Positions 50,483-57,204 of a stretch of DNA of 64,000 nt are shown here, one piece after another. Position 1 is the stretch's first letter, and each line of letters begins with the position of its first letter. The position numbers and the translations under genes were made by a program. The DNA is taken from positions 124,001 to 188,000 of the forward strand of contig NZ_JARDJI010000006.1 in assembly GCF_039907765.1 (NCBI RefSeq), written 5' to 3'. The notes beneath the pieces were generated by a model. It saw nothing but the letters and a program-made list of their open reading frames with translations. It did not search any database and was not told the origin of the DNA. This stretch comes from Aminobacter sp039907765 (GTDB taxonomy: Bacteria > Pseudomonadota > Alphaproteobacteria > Rhizobiales > Rhizobiaceae).

Positions 50483-50760
50483 GCGGCGTCCTCGTCGGTG
50501 ATCGCCTGCTTGCCGAGCGCGTGCCTGCCGACGGCTTCACGCACCGCGGCGTCGATCTCCTCCAGCGTTGCCGGCCCGCCGGGCGGCTCGCCGAGGAAGC
50601 CGGCCAGATCTGCGAAGGTCAGGTTGCGCGGCGTGCCGACCAGATGATTGTCGATGACCGTCCAGGCGATGGTGTCGCCCGGCTTCAGCGTCAGGGCGTC
50701 GCGAACCTCCTTCGGGATCGTCAACTGGCCCTTCGAGGTCAAGGTGGCTACGCCGCCCAT
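50479..50760 (-). CDS. vapB: AbrB/MazE-type antitoxin VapB (between ruvA and ruvB)
   Basis: This 93-residue protein has an N-terminal SpoVT/AbrB swapped-hairpin DNA-binding domain (ATLTSKGQLTIPKEVRDAL, residues 5-23) and a Pro/Gly-rich then acidic C-terminal toxin-binding tail. AGGAG lies 8 nt before the ATG. It pairs with the vapC gene through a 4-nt overlap. A CTTAC...GTAAG inverted repeat upstream is a likely operator. It is 67 bp after ruvA. Confidence 0.9.
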   Translation of the reverse strand: MGGVATLTSKGQLTIPKEVRDALTLKPGDTIAWTVIDNHLVGTPRNLTFADLAGFLGEPPGGPATLEEIDAAVREAVGRHALGKQAITDEDAA

Positions 50761-50783
50761 TGGTCTTACTCCTCGCGAGAATA

Positions 50784-50805
50784 CTTACATTTCAAATATA
50801 GTAAG
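50784..50805. promoter_or_regulatory. Candidate vapB operator/promoter
   Basis: CTTAC and GTAAG arms flank a 12-bp A+T-rich centre in an otherwise G+C-rich gap of 67 bp between ruvA and vapB. It lies 24-45 bp before the vapB ATG. Confidence 0.4.
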
Positions 50806-50827
50806 GACGGAGGAAATCGACAACCAA

Positions 50828-51448
50828 TCACCGCGCCAGCTCCTTCAGGCCGAAGCGGATCAGCTTGGACGAATCGGCGCCTTCGCCGGCGGTCTTCATC
50901 GCGGCGGCGACCGCATTGGCGGCGATGTCGCGCGAATAGCCGAGGTTGACCAGCGCCGACACGGCGTCGGCGACTGGGGCGGGGGCCACGCCTTCGCCGA
51001 GTTCCTGCTTGAGGCCGATGGTGCCCGAGGCGGCGCCGGCATAGGCCGGCGCCTTGTTCTTGAGCTCTGTGACGATGCGCTCGGCGACCTTCTTGCCGAC
51101 GCCCGGGGCACGGCTCACCATGGCGATGTCGCGCAGCGCGATCGCGTTGGCGAGGTCGGCCGGGGCCAGCGTCGACAGCACGGCGAGCGCCACCTTGGCT
51201 CCGACGCCCTGGACGTTGTTCTGCAGCAGGCGGAACCACTCCCGCTCCAGCTCCGACTGGAAGCCGTAGAGCCGGATCATGTCCTCGCGCACATAGGTCT
51301 CGATGTGGAGTACGGCAGCCTCGCCGGGCCCCGACAGCGAGGCCAACGTGCGCGCCGAGCAATAGGCGACGTAGCCCACGCCATGCACGTCGAGCACGCA
51401 GTAGTCCTCGCCGATCTCGTCGACCGTGCCCTTCAACTTGCCGATCAT
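50828..51448 (-). CDS. ruvA: Holliday junction-binding protein RuvA
   Basis: This 206-residue protein has an N-terminal OB fold (MIGKLKGTVDEIGEDYCVLD), a central double HhH domain (LLQNNVQGVGAKVALAVLS and APGVGKKVAERIVTELKNK), and a C-terminal RuvB-binding domain (ADAVSALVNLGYSRDIAANA). It loads RuvB on Holliday junctions. It begins 13 bp after the stop of one vapC gene and is followed 67 bp later by another vapB. The sequence is complete. Confidence 0.96.
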   Translation of the reverse strand: MIGKLKGTVDEIGEDYCVLDVHGVGYVAYCSARTLASLSGPGEAAVLHIETYVREDMIRLYGFQSELEREWFRLLQNNVQGVGAKVALAVLSTLAPADLANAIALRDIAMVSRAPGVGKKVAERIVTELKNKAPAYAGAASGTIGLKQELGEGVAPAPVADAVSALVNLGYSRDIAANAVAAAMKTAGEGADSSKLIRFGLKELAR

Positions 51449-51461
51449 TTGGTGCGTCCCG

Positions 51462-51875
51462 TCATGGATGGGTGTCAGGTGCGATGATGTCGAGGTCGGG
51501 GAAATAGCCGCGATAGCGCGTGGCGTCGCGGGTCAACAGCCGGTGCCCGGCCACCTGCGCATGCGCCCCGATCAGGAAATCGGGCAGGGTGCGGTCGCGG
51601 CTTCCGCAATTCTGGCGATATGCGAGATGGGCCTTGCCTGCAGCGAAAGCGGCCTCATAGGGAATCTGCGCCTTGTGGATCGCGAGGCCTGCCAGCGATT
51701 CCGCCAGATCCGCTTCCGTCGGAAATCGTACCGAGATTTCCGACCAGATGACCGGATTGACGACAAGGGCGGCGACGCTTCCCTCCCTCACGAGGTTGCT
51801 GCGCGACCAGCCGCTTGCCGGGCCGCCTTGGAACATGTCCAGGAAGATGTTGGAATCAACGAGGACCGAGGTCAT
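51462..51875 (-). CDS. vapC: PIN-domain toxin VapC (between ruvC and ruvA)
   Basis: This 137-residue PIN protein has D7 (VDSNIFLD), E46 (VIWSEIS), D99 (LPDFLIGAHA) and D117 (LLTRDATRY), the full catalytic set. It is only distantly similar to the other VapC in this operon, so the two arrived separately. It overlaps its antitoxin gene by 20 nt and ends 13 bp before ruvA. It should be an active RNase. Confidence 0.9.
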   Translation of the reverse strand: MTSVLVDSNIFLDMFQGGPASGWSRSNLVREGSVAALVVNPVIWSEISVRFPTEADLAESLAGLAIHKAQIPYEAAFAAGKAHLAYRQNCGSRDRTLPDFLIGAHAQVAGHRLLTRDATRYRGYFPDLDIIAPDTHP

Positions 51876-52125
51876 CGCGCGGCCCCCTCAGCCACTCCAT
51901 ATATTCGTCGGTCGTCACGCCGCCGAGATCGATCGTCCCGGCCACCTTGTCCGCCCAGGCACTGATGGCCTTTGCCCGGCGCTGCCGCGCCTCGTCGTCC
52001 TCGATCGCTACCAGCGTGACCACACCGTCGGACACGACAAAATCCACCTCCGAGCCGGGCTCGATGCCGAGCCGGTCGCGGATCTCCTTGGGGATGGTCA
52101 CCTGGCCTTTTGTGGTCACGCGCAT
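51856..52125 (-). CDS. vapB: AbrB-type antitoxin VapB (between ruvC and ruvA)
   Basis: This 89-residue protein starts MRVTTKGQVTIPKEIRD, an AbrB/VapB DNA-binding domain, and ends with the toxin-binding YMEWLRGPRDDLGPR. Its ATG is directly abutted by a perfect 10-bp inverted repeat, leaving no room for a ribosome site, so the message may be nearly leaderless. It is closely related to the orphan antitoxin at 52242-52493. It is coupled to vapC by overlap. Confidence 0.9.
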   Translation of the reverse strand: MRVTTKGQVTIPKEIRDRLGIEPGSEVDFVVSDGVVTLVAIEDDEARQRRAKAISAWADKVAGTIDLGGVTTDEYMEWLRGPRDDLGPR

Positions 52126-52148
52126 AGTAATACCTCGTAGGTATTACT
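52126..52148. promoter_or_regulatory. VapB operator abutting the vapB start
   Basis: AGTAATACCT and AGGTATTACT form a perfect 10-bp inverted repeat with a 3-bp centre, immediately before the ATG. It overlaps the expected -10 region of a TTGACT promoter. Confidence 0.65.
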
Positions 52149-52158
52149 TACCGGCCGC

Positions 52159-52179
52159 ATGAGAACAAGTCAAGAACAT
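52159..52179. repeat. 21-bp promoter repeat, copy 1
   Basis: An exact 21-bp copy of 52534-52554. On the minus strand it contains TTCTTGACTTG, a good -35 element for vapB. Confidence 0.85.
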
Positions 52180-52241
52180 GGCGCCGCGACGGGACGGCCT
52201 GCCAGCTGGCGCCGGCAGCGGACCCGTCCCATGGTACGGCG

Positions 52242-52493
52242 CTACCTCTCCCGGGCCAATGCAGACGGTTCGTCCGCGCCGATCCCCGGTTCGACGGTTC
52301 CTTCCAGCCGGTCCAGTATCGCCAGGAAGCGGTCGAACCGGTCGCGCTCGGCAAGCCGGCCGATCTCATCCTTGGGAACGATGGTGATCTTGCCGCCCTC
52401 GATGCCGAAGATCACTTCGGTATTCGCCACGATGCCGAAGGTCTCGCGCAGGTCGCGCGGAATCGTCACCTGGCCCTTGCTGGTCACGCGCAT
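52242..52493 (-). CDS. Orphan AbrB/VapB antitoxin
   Basis: This 83-residue protein starts MRVTSKGQVTIPRDLRE, nearly the same DNA-binding domain as the vapB at 51856-52125, but its C-terminus differs (GTVEPGIGADEPSALARER) and no PIN gene follows. Only about 60 bp separate its stop from the promoter repeat of the next module. It is either a remnant whose toxin was deleted or a solo regulator. Its own operator and promoter look intact. Confidence 0.8.
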   Translation of the reverse strand: MRVTSKGQVTIPRDLRETFGIVANTEVIFGIEGGKITIVPKDEIGRLAERDRFDRFLAILDRLEGTVEPGIGADEPSALARER

Positions 52494-52494
52494 G

Positions 52495-52529
52495 GAATCA
52501 TTCCTCTTCTTGCCGGCAAGAAATGATTC
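52495..52529. promoter_or_regulatory. Nested-palindrome operator of the orphan antitoxin
   Basis: Outer arms GAATCATT (52495-52502) and AATGATTC (52522-52529) enclose a perfect 14-bp palindrome TCTTGCCGGCAAGA (52508-52521). It lies directly upstream of the antitoxin ATG. Confidence 0.6.
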
Positions 52530-52533
52530 AGCG

Positions 52534-52554
52534 ATGAGAACAAGTCAAGAACAT
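52534..52554. repeat. 21-bp promoter repeat, copy 2
   Basis: Exact copy of 52159-52179. Its last base is the first base of the ruvC stop codon region, so the promoter begins right at the end of ruvC. Confidence 0.85.
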
Positions 52555-53075
52555 CAAGCCTGGGCAGCTGCCAGTTCGGCCAGCCTGTAGGCCGGGCTCT
52601 GGCGATGATGCGCGTGGCAGATGGCGATCGCCAGCGCGTCGGCGGCGTCGGCGGTGTCGAAGCCGGCCTTGGGCAGCAGCACCTTGACCATCATGGCGAT
52701 CTGCTTCTTGTCGCCGTGGCCGACGCCGATCACCGCCTTCTTGACGGCATTGGGCGAATATTCGGCGACCGCCAGCCCGGCGCGGGCCGGAACCAGCATG
52801 GCGATGCCGCGAGCCTGGCCGAGCTTCAGCGTGGCGGTCGCGTCCTTGTTGACGAAGGTCGCCTCGACCGCGGCCTCATGCGGCATCTCGCGATGGATCA
52901 CGTCGGCGAGGCCGTCATGCAACTGGCACAGCCGGCTGGCGAGCGCCGCCTTGTCGTCGGAGCGCACCGTGCCGGCGGCAACGAAGCGCAGCGAATTGCC
53001 GAGCGCTTCGATGATGCCCCAACCGGTGCGCCGAAGCCCCGGGTCGATACCAATGATGCGAATCGTCTCTCTCAT
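52554..53075 (-). CDS. ruvC: Holliday junction resolvase RuvC
   Basis: This 173-residue endonuclease has the four catalytic acids D11 (GIDPGLRRTGWG), E71 (AVEATFVNKD), D143 and D146 (TADAADALAIA). It cuts Holliday junctions together with RuvAB. It is the first gene of the ruv-tol series on the minus strand. A near-consensus LexA box lies 44-58 bp upstream. Three toxin-antitoxin-type elements separate it from ruvA. Confidence 0.96.
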   Translation of the reverse strand: MRETIRIIGIDPGLRRTGWGIIEALGNSLRFVAAGTVRSDDKAALASRLCQLHDGLADVIHREMPHEAAVEATFVNKDATATLKLGQARGIAMLVPARAGLAVAEYSPNAVKKAVIGVGHGDKKQIAMMVKVLLPKAGFDTADAADALAIAICHAHHRQSPAYRLAELAAAQA

Positions 53076-53118
53076 CCGCGAACTCTATCGCCACGGAGGC
53101 AAGACGCCAGACAAATGT

Positions 53119-53133
53119 GAACAAACCGGAAAC
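53119..53133 (-). promoter_or_regulatory. Near-consensus LexA box before ruvC
   Basis: On the minus strand GTTT-N7-GTTC differs from GTTC-N7-GTTC at one base. Its position just upstream of ruvC fits SOS control of the junction-processing genes. Confidence 0.45.
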
Positions 53134-53161
53134 AATCCCCGTCAAGCGCCGGGGAACCGCG

Positions 53162-53695
53162 TCAGTTGCGGGCGAAGGCAGTGTTGAGCAGGTTGATCTG
53201 GTCGGAGACCGGATTGCTGCGGCGCATCGCCTGAACCGGCACCACGGTGGCGCCGGTCCCGTAGATCTCCTCGTCCATGCGCCGGACCAGAGCCTGCAGC
53301 CGCAGCGAACGGCGCACGAGGTCGACGAAATCGGCGGGCAGTTCGTTCCAGCCGGCTGCATCGTCGTGAGCGGAGGCGGTGTCCAGCCTGACCTTGGATT
53401 TTTCCGAGGCGACCTGGTCGCGGGTCATCTCGCCGGAATTGGCCGCCCGCTGCAGCAGCAGCCAGGAGGCGATCTGCATCAGCCGTGTCGTCAGCCGCAT
53501 CGATTCGGCGGCATAGAGGGTCGCGGCAAGTCGCGACAGTTTCTTCGCCTCGACCCGGCCGGCGCCGTCGAGGTACTCGGCAGCCCGCTCCACGAGCCCC
53601 ATGCCCTCGTTGTAGAGGGGCTTGAAGGAGGGCGAAAAAACCCGCCGCTCGGCGAGCTTGATGGTGTTCGCGCTTTCCCTCGAAGGCTCGTTCAT
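53162..53695 (-). CDS. rcdA: RcdA, regulator of CtrA degradation (DUF1465)
   Basis: This 177-residue all-helical protein belongs to the DUF1465 family, whose Caulobacter member RcdA is an adaptor for ClpXP proteolysis of CtrA. Recognisable parts are PSFKPLYNEGMGLVERAAEYL, KLSRLAATLYAAESMRLTTR, LMQIASWLLLQRA and the flexible C-terminal tail VSDQINLLNTAFARN. It has a perfect CtrA-type box about 127 bp upstream. It has no operon partner: ruvC lies 86 bp downstream on the same strand but has its own regulatory site. Confidence 0.85.
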   Translation of the reverse strand: MNEPSRESANTIKLAERRVFSPSFKPLYNEGMGLVERAAEYLDGAGRVEAKKLSRLAATLYAAESMRLTTRLMQIASWLLLQRAANSGEMTRDQVASEKSKVRLDTASAHDDAAGWNELPADFVDLVRRSLRLQALVRRMDEEIYGTGATVVPVQAMRRSNPVSDQINLLNTAFARN

Positions 53696-53821
53696 TACTG
53701 GTACCCTGCATCCCTGGCTCGCGACCCGCCCGTCTCCTGCGACGGATTCTGCGCGCGCCTGCTCCTAATACGCCAAGCCCGTTGAAAATGCGCTTCCGCT
53801 CGGCTGAACGCAAGCGCATGT

Positions 53822-53837
53822 TTAACAAAGGGTTAAC
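53822..53837. promoter_or_regulatory. CtrA box upstream of rcdA
   Basis: TTAACAAAGGGTTAAC matches TTAA-N7-TTAAC exactly. It is 127-142 bp upstream of the rcdA ATG and just downstream of a strong terminator, so it most likely belongs to the rcdA promoter. Confidence 0.7.
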
Positions 53838-53877
53838 GCCGCGGTTGGCTGGCAACTCCTCCGCGCCTCGCGGCGCG

Positions 53878-53980
53878 AAAAAAAAGAGCCGCGGAAATGC
53901 GCGGCTCTCAGGAGTTTAACAGGGAGGCGTCAAACAAAGTGGCTCCAACCACTCGGTAAGAATCCAGATGACTGGATGCC
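53878..53980 (-). ncRNA. Candidate trans-acting small RNA
   Basis: On the minus strand this about 100-nt stretch has small-RNA architecture. A 6-bp hairpin ATCCAG/CTGGAT (53962-53977) comes first, then a 5-bp hairpin AGTGG/CCACT (53938-53953). An unstructured region follows (53909-53937) with CCTCCC and CTCCTG, both complementary to ribosome-binding sites. A strong terminator ends it: 9-bp stem AGAGCCGCG/CGCGGCTCT (53885-53908) and eight U. A perfect CtrA box lies 22-36 bp upstream of the proposed start. The terminator may also serve the 54075-54464 gene. The 5' end is a guess. Confidence 0.6.
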
Positions 53981-54001
53981 CACAGTAAAACACTGGAATG
54001 C

Positions 54002-54016
54002 TTAATGGAGCCTTAA
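54002..54016. promoter_or_regulatory. CtrA box upstream of the candidate small RNA
   Basis: TTAA, TGGAGCC, TTAA fits TTAA-N7-TTAA. It lies 59 bp beyond the end of the 54075-54464 gene and just upstream of the proposed small RNA, where a -35-overlapping activator site would be expected. Confidence 0.6.
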
Positions 54017-54074
54017 GGCTGACGCCCGATTGTCCCCAACTGTCCCGGCACGGCACAATGTCCGGCACGATACC

Positions 54075-54464
54075 CTAGTTTGCCGGCTGCGATTTCCAGA
54101 CGGTCGGCAGCGCGATGAACACGAACAGGAACATCGCCGCGTAGAAGCCCATCGACGAAGCCGCGACGACCGGTTCGATCGCCGGGTTGCCGCCGAGCAG
54201 GAAGAACAGGCCGACGAGCAGGCCGATGCCGCTCACGGCCGTCAGCCAGAAATGCACCGTCGCCAGCGCCTTGTCGCGGGCTGCCGGAAACAGGTGGTAG
54301 AAGAAGGCGAAGACCGACGACATCAGCCAGCCCGCCACCATGGTGTGGGCGTGCACCGGCATCTGGGTGTGATCCTGGCTGATCGACATGTACAGCCCCA
54401 GCGCCATGCCGGCCAACGCGTAGATGACGGCTAGCGTGAAGAAATTCCGTGCGACCCCTTGCAT
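54075..54464 (-). CDS. Small membrane protein with histidine-rich HAH helix
   Basis: This 129-residue protein has four transmembrane helices. The second carries MPVHAHTMVAGWLMSSVFAF and FYHLFPAARD, with histidines placed as in heme-copper oxidase subunit I or related heme-bearing membrane proteins. A heme or metal role is therefore possible but unproven. The start at 54464 is chosen because the upstream frame is not hydrophobic. It is divergent from a DUF2269-like membrane gene. Function is unknown. Confidence 0.7.
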   Translation of the reverse strand: MQGVARNFFTLAVIYALAGMALGLYMSISQDHTQMPVHAHTMVAGWLMSSVFAFFYHLFPAARDKALATVHFWLTAVSGIGLLVGLFFLLGGNPAIEPVVAASSMGFYAAMFLFVFIALPTVWKSQPAN

Positions 54465-54920
54465 ACCTTTGCTCCGATTGCCTTTTCCCCCCGCAGGGAA
54501 TGGGTTGTTGAATGGGCAGACCGCGGCAAGCGGTCGGTACCGGCGCATTTGCACCGGCGATGTTTCCGCCGCATGCCGCGCGATCCTGCGGCTTGCTTCC
54601 GATGGTTACACTGGTTGGCGAGGTGGCCGTTTCCTCCCCCACGGCCCGCTGAAGCCGCACCGCGGATTGGGCGGCGCGGCCAAGCATAGCATGACCCGGC
54701 CGGCCTTTGCCCCAGCTCTGCACCGGGAATGGGGCTGCAAGAGTGGAATTCCACGGATTTCCGCGCCCGCGCGCGGCCCGAATACGGCCCGGAAACAAGG
54801 ACGGCCTTCCGCCGACACACTGCCGAAACAGCCCCGGTGCTATTTGCCGCCGCCGAAAATCAGCGGTGCCTGAAGTGGCGGCCCGCCTCTTCGGCCAACC
54901 GGATGGAAAGGTTCGGAACG
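54465..54920. other. Divergent spacer between two membrane-protein genes
   Basis: About 455 bp of G+C-rich DNA with no recognised gene, repeat or RNA. Frames drawn through it have no family resemblance. It should hold two divergent promoters. Confidence 0.45.
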
Positions 54921-55472
54921 ATGGATTTCTATTCAGTGGTGAAGTTCCTGCATGTCATGGCGGCCACCGTCTGGGTCGGCGGCGGCTTTGTGCTCATGCT
55001 GCTTGCGGTGCGCGCCGACCGTGCCGGCGACACCCACGGCATGCTGCAGGTCATGCGTTCGGTCGGCGAACTCGGCAACAGGCTGTTCATGCCGGCCTCG
55101 CTGGTCACGCTGTTGCTCGGGCTCGTCATGTGCTGGTTCTGGGTCGGTTTCGCCGACCTCTGGATCATCATCGGCCTCGCCGGCTATGCGGCCACCTTCC
55201 TGATCGGCACGCTGGTGTTCAAGCCGACGGCCGACCGCATGGCCGCGCTCATCGCCCGCGACGGCGTCACGCCAGCCGTGCTGGACAACGGCCGCCGCAT
55301 CCTCAAGGTGGCGCGTTTCGACTACGCGGTGATGCTGGTCATCGTCGCCGACATGGTGCTCAAGCCGACGGCATCCGACGTGCCTGTCCTGATGGCCATG
55401 GCCGCGGTGTTCGGCCTCGGCCTGTGGGCGGCCTTCGACGGCTTGCGCCCGGCTGCCGCGGCGGCCGCCTGA
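54921..55472 (+). CDS. DUF2269-like integral membrane protein
   Basis: This 183-residue protein has four to five transmembrane helices. It starts MDFYSVVKFLHVMAATVWVG with a first-helix histidine (H11) and has GNRLFMPASLVTLLLGLVMC in the second, as in DUF2269 and CopD-like families. The pattern of single helix-embedded histidines suggests possible heme binding. GGAAAGG lies about 8 nt before the ATG; an in-frame ATG at 54906 is possible. Function is unknown. Confidence 0.75.
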   Translation: MDFYSVVKFLHVMAATVWVGGGFVLMLLAVRADRAGDTHGMLQVMRSVGELGNRLFMPASLVTLLLGLVMCWFWVGFADLWIIIGLAGYAATFLIGTLVFKPTADRMAALIARDGVTPAVLDNGRRILKVARFDYAVMLVIVADMVLKPTASDVPVLMAMAAVFGLGLWAAFDGLRPAAAAAA

Positions 55473-55512
55473 GACGAGATGCGGCGGCCTCCGGGGGGCG
55501 CCGCATCCGTCG

Positions 55513-57150
55513 TCATTGCTGCCTGGCCATGTCGCGCAGGCGGAATTTCTGGATCTTGCCGGTCGAGGTTTTCGGGATCTCGGCGAAGATCACAGCCTTC
55601 GGCACCTTGAAGCGGGCGAGCAGCGAGCGGCAATGCTCGATGATCTCGGCCTCGGTCGCCGCCTTGCCGGGCTTCAGTTCGACATAAGCCACCGGCACCT
55701 CGCCCCATTTGTCGTCTGATCGGGCGACCACGCCGCAGGATGCGACCGCCGGGTGCTTGTAGAGCGCGTCCTCGACCTCGATGGACGAGATGTTCTCGCC
55801 GCCCGAGATGATGATGTCCTTGGAGCGATCCTTGAGCTGGATGTAGCCGTCCGGATGCATCACGCCGAGGTCGCCCGAATGGAACCAGCCGCCGGCGAAG
55901 GCCTCGTCGGTGGCCTGTCCGTTCTTGAGGTAACCCTTCATAACGATGTTGCCGCGGAACATGACCTCGCCGATGGTCTCGCCGTCGGCGGCCGTCTTTT
56001 CCATCGTCTCCGGGTTCATCACCGTCAGGTCCTCGAGCGCGGCATAGCGCACGCCCTGCCGCGCCTTCCTGGCGGTGCGCGCACCCTTGTCGAGGCCGTC
56101 CCATTCCCCATGCCATTCGTTGACCACGGCGGGACCATAGGTTTCTGTGAGACCATAGAGGTGGGTGACGGCGAAGCCCGCGTCGGCCATGCCCGAAAGC
56201 ACCGCCTCGGGCGGCGGGGCGGCCGCCGTGTTGAAGGTCACCGTCTGCGGGAACTCGCGCTTGTCCTCGTCCCTGGCGTTGATCAGCAGCGACATGACGA
56301 TGGGTGCGCCGCAGAGATGGGTGACGCCGTGGTCGGCGATGGCGTCGTACATCTGCCTGGCGCGCACCCAGCGCAGGCAGACATGGGTGCCCGCCTGCAC
56401 GGCAAGCGTCCACGGGAAGCACCAGCCGTTGCAGTGGAACATCGGCAGCGTCCAGAGATAGACGCAGTGCTTGCCCATGCCGGCGTGGATGGTGTTGGTG
56501 TAGGCCATCAGGGCAGCACCCCGGTGATGGTAGACCACGCCCTTGGGATTGCCGGTGGTGCCCGAGGTATAGTTGAGCGAGATCGCGTCCCACTCGTCGT
56601 CGGGCATCGACCAGGCGAAGGTTTCGCTGCCCGAGGCGACGAAGGCCTCGTAGTCGAGGCTGCCGATGCGCCCGCCCTTGGGGTAGGGGGCGTCCTCGGG
56701 ATACTCGGGGTCGTCGTAGTCGATCACCAGCGGTTTCACCTTGGCGAGCGCCAGTGCCTCCTGCATCACGCCCGAGAACTCGCGGTCGACGATCAGGAGC
56801 TTGGTCTCGGCGTGGTCGAGCTGGAAGGCGATGATCGCCGCATCAAGCCGCGTGTTGAGCGAGTGCAGCACCGCCCTGGTCATCGGCACGCCGAAATGCG
56901 CTTCGAGCATCGGCGGGGTGTTGGAGAGCATCACCGTCACCGTGTCGCCCTTGCCGATGCCCTTGGCGGCAAGCGCCGAGGCCAGCTTCAGCGACCGCTG
57001 CCACAGTTCGCGATAGGTAAGGCGCAGGCTGCCGTGGATCACCGCGACATGGTCGGGAAAGGTCTTGGCCGCCCGCTCCAGGAAACTCAGCGGCGTCAGC
57101 GGCTGGTGATTGGCGGGGTTCTTGTCGAGGTTGTCCTCGTACTTGCCCAT
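55513..57150 (-). CDS. Acyl-CoA synthetase (AMP-forming, FadD/AlkK-like)
   Basis: This 545-residue enzyme activates a carboxylic acid to its CoA thioester through an acyl-adenylate. The AMP-binding motif is LNYTSGTTGNPKGVVYHH, followed by LTETYGPAV and, in the C-terminal domain, FHSGDLGVMHPDGYIQLKDR and the catalytic lysine region TSTGKIQKFRLRD. It resembles the medium-chain AlkK/ DUF4009-type long ligases rather than acetyl-CoA synthetase. Substrate is inferred. It is monocistronic; a TSUP gene lies downstream-divergent in the same direction. Confidence 0.9.
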   Translation of the reverse strand: MGKYEDNLDKNPANHQPLTPLSFLERAAKTFPDHVAVIHGSLRLTYRELWQRSLKLASALAAKGIGKGDTVTVMLSNTPPMLEAHFGVPMTRAVLHSLNTRLDAAIIAFQLDHAETKLLIVDREFSGVMQEALALAKVKPLVIDYDDPEYPEDAPYPKGGRIGSLDYEAFVASGSETFAWSMPDDEWDAISLNYTSGTTGNPKGVVYHHRGAALMAYTNTIHAGMGKHCVYLWTLPMFHCNGWCFPWTLAVQAGTHVCLRWVRARQMYDAIADHGVTHLCGAPIVMSLLINARDEDKREFPQTVTFNTAAAPPPEAVLSGMADAGFAVTHLYGLTETYGPAVVNEWHGEWDGLDKGARTARKARQGVRYAALEDLTVMNPETMEKTAADGETIGEVMFRGNIVMKGYLKNGQATDEAFAGGWFHSGDLGVMHPDGYIQLKDRSKDIIISGGENISSIEVEDALYKHPAVASCGVVARSDDKWGEVPVAYVELKPGKAATEAEIIEHCRSLLARFKVPKAVIFAEIPKTSTGKIQKFRLRDMARQQ

Positions 57151-57204
57151 GGCGTTCCTCCCTTGTCGTCCCGAGCCTATTTCACCGCCCCGGCGGGGTC
57201 ATCC

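Noticed and set aside
52148..52369. A small minus-strand frame after the orphan antitoxin as a toxin remnant
   Set aside because: It is another frame of the antitoxin gene and has no PIN acidic motif.
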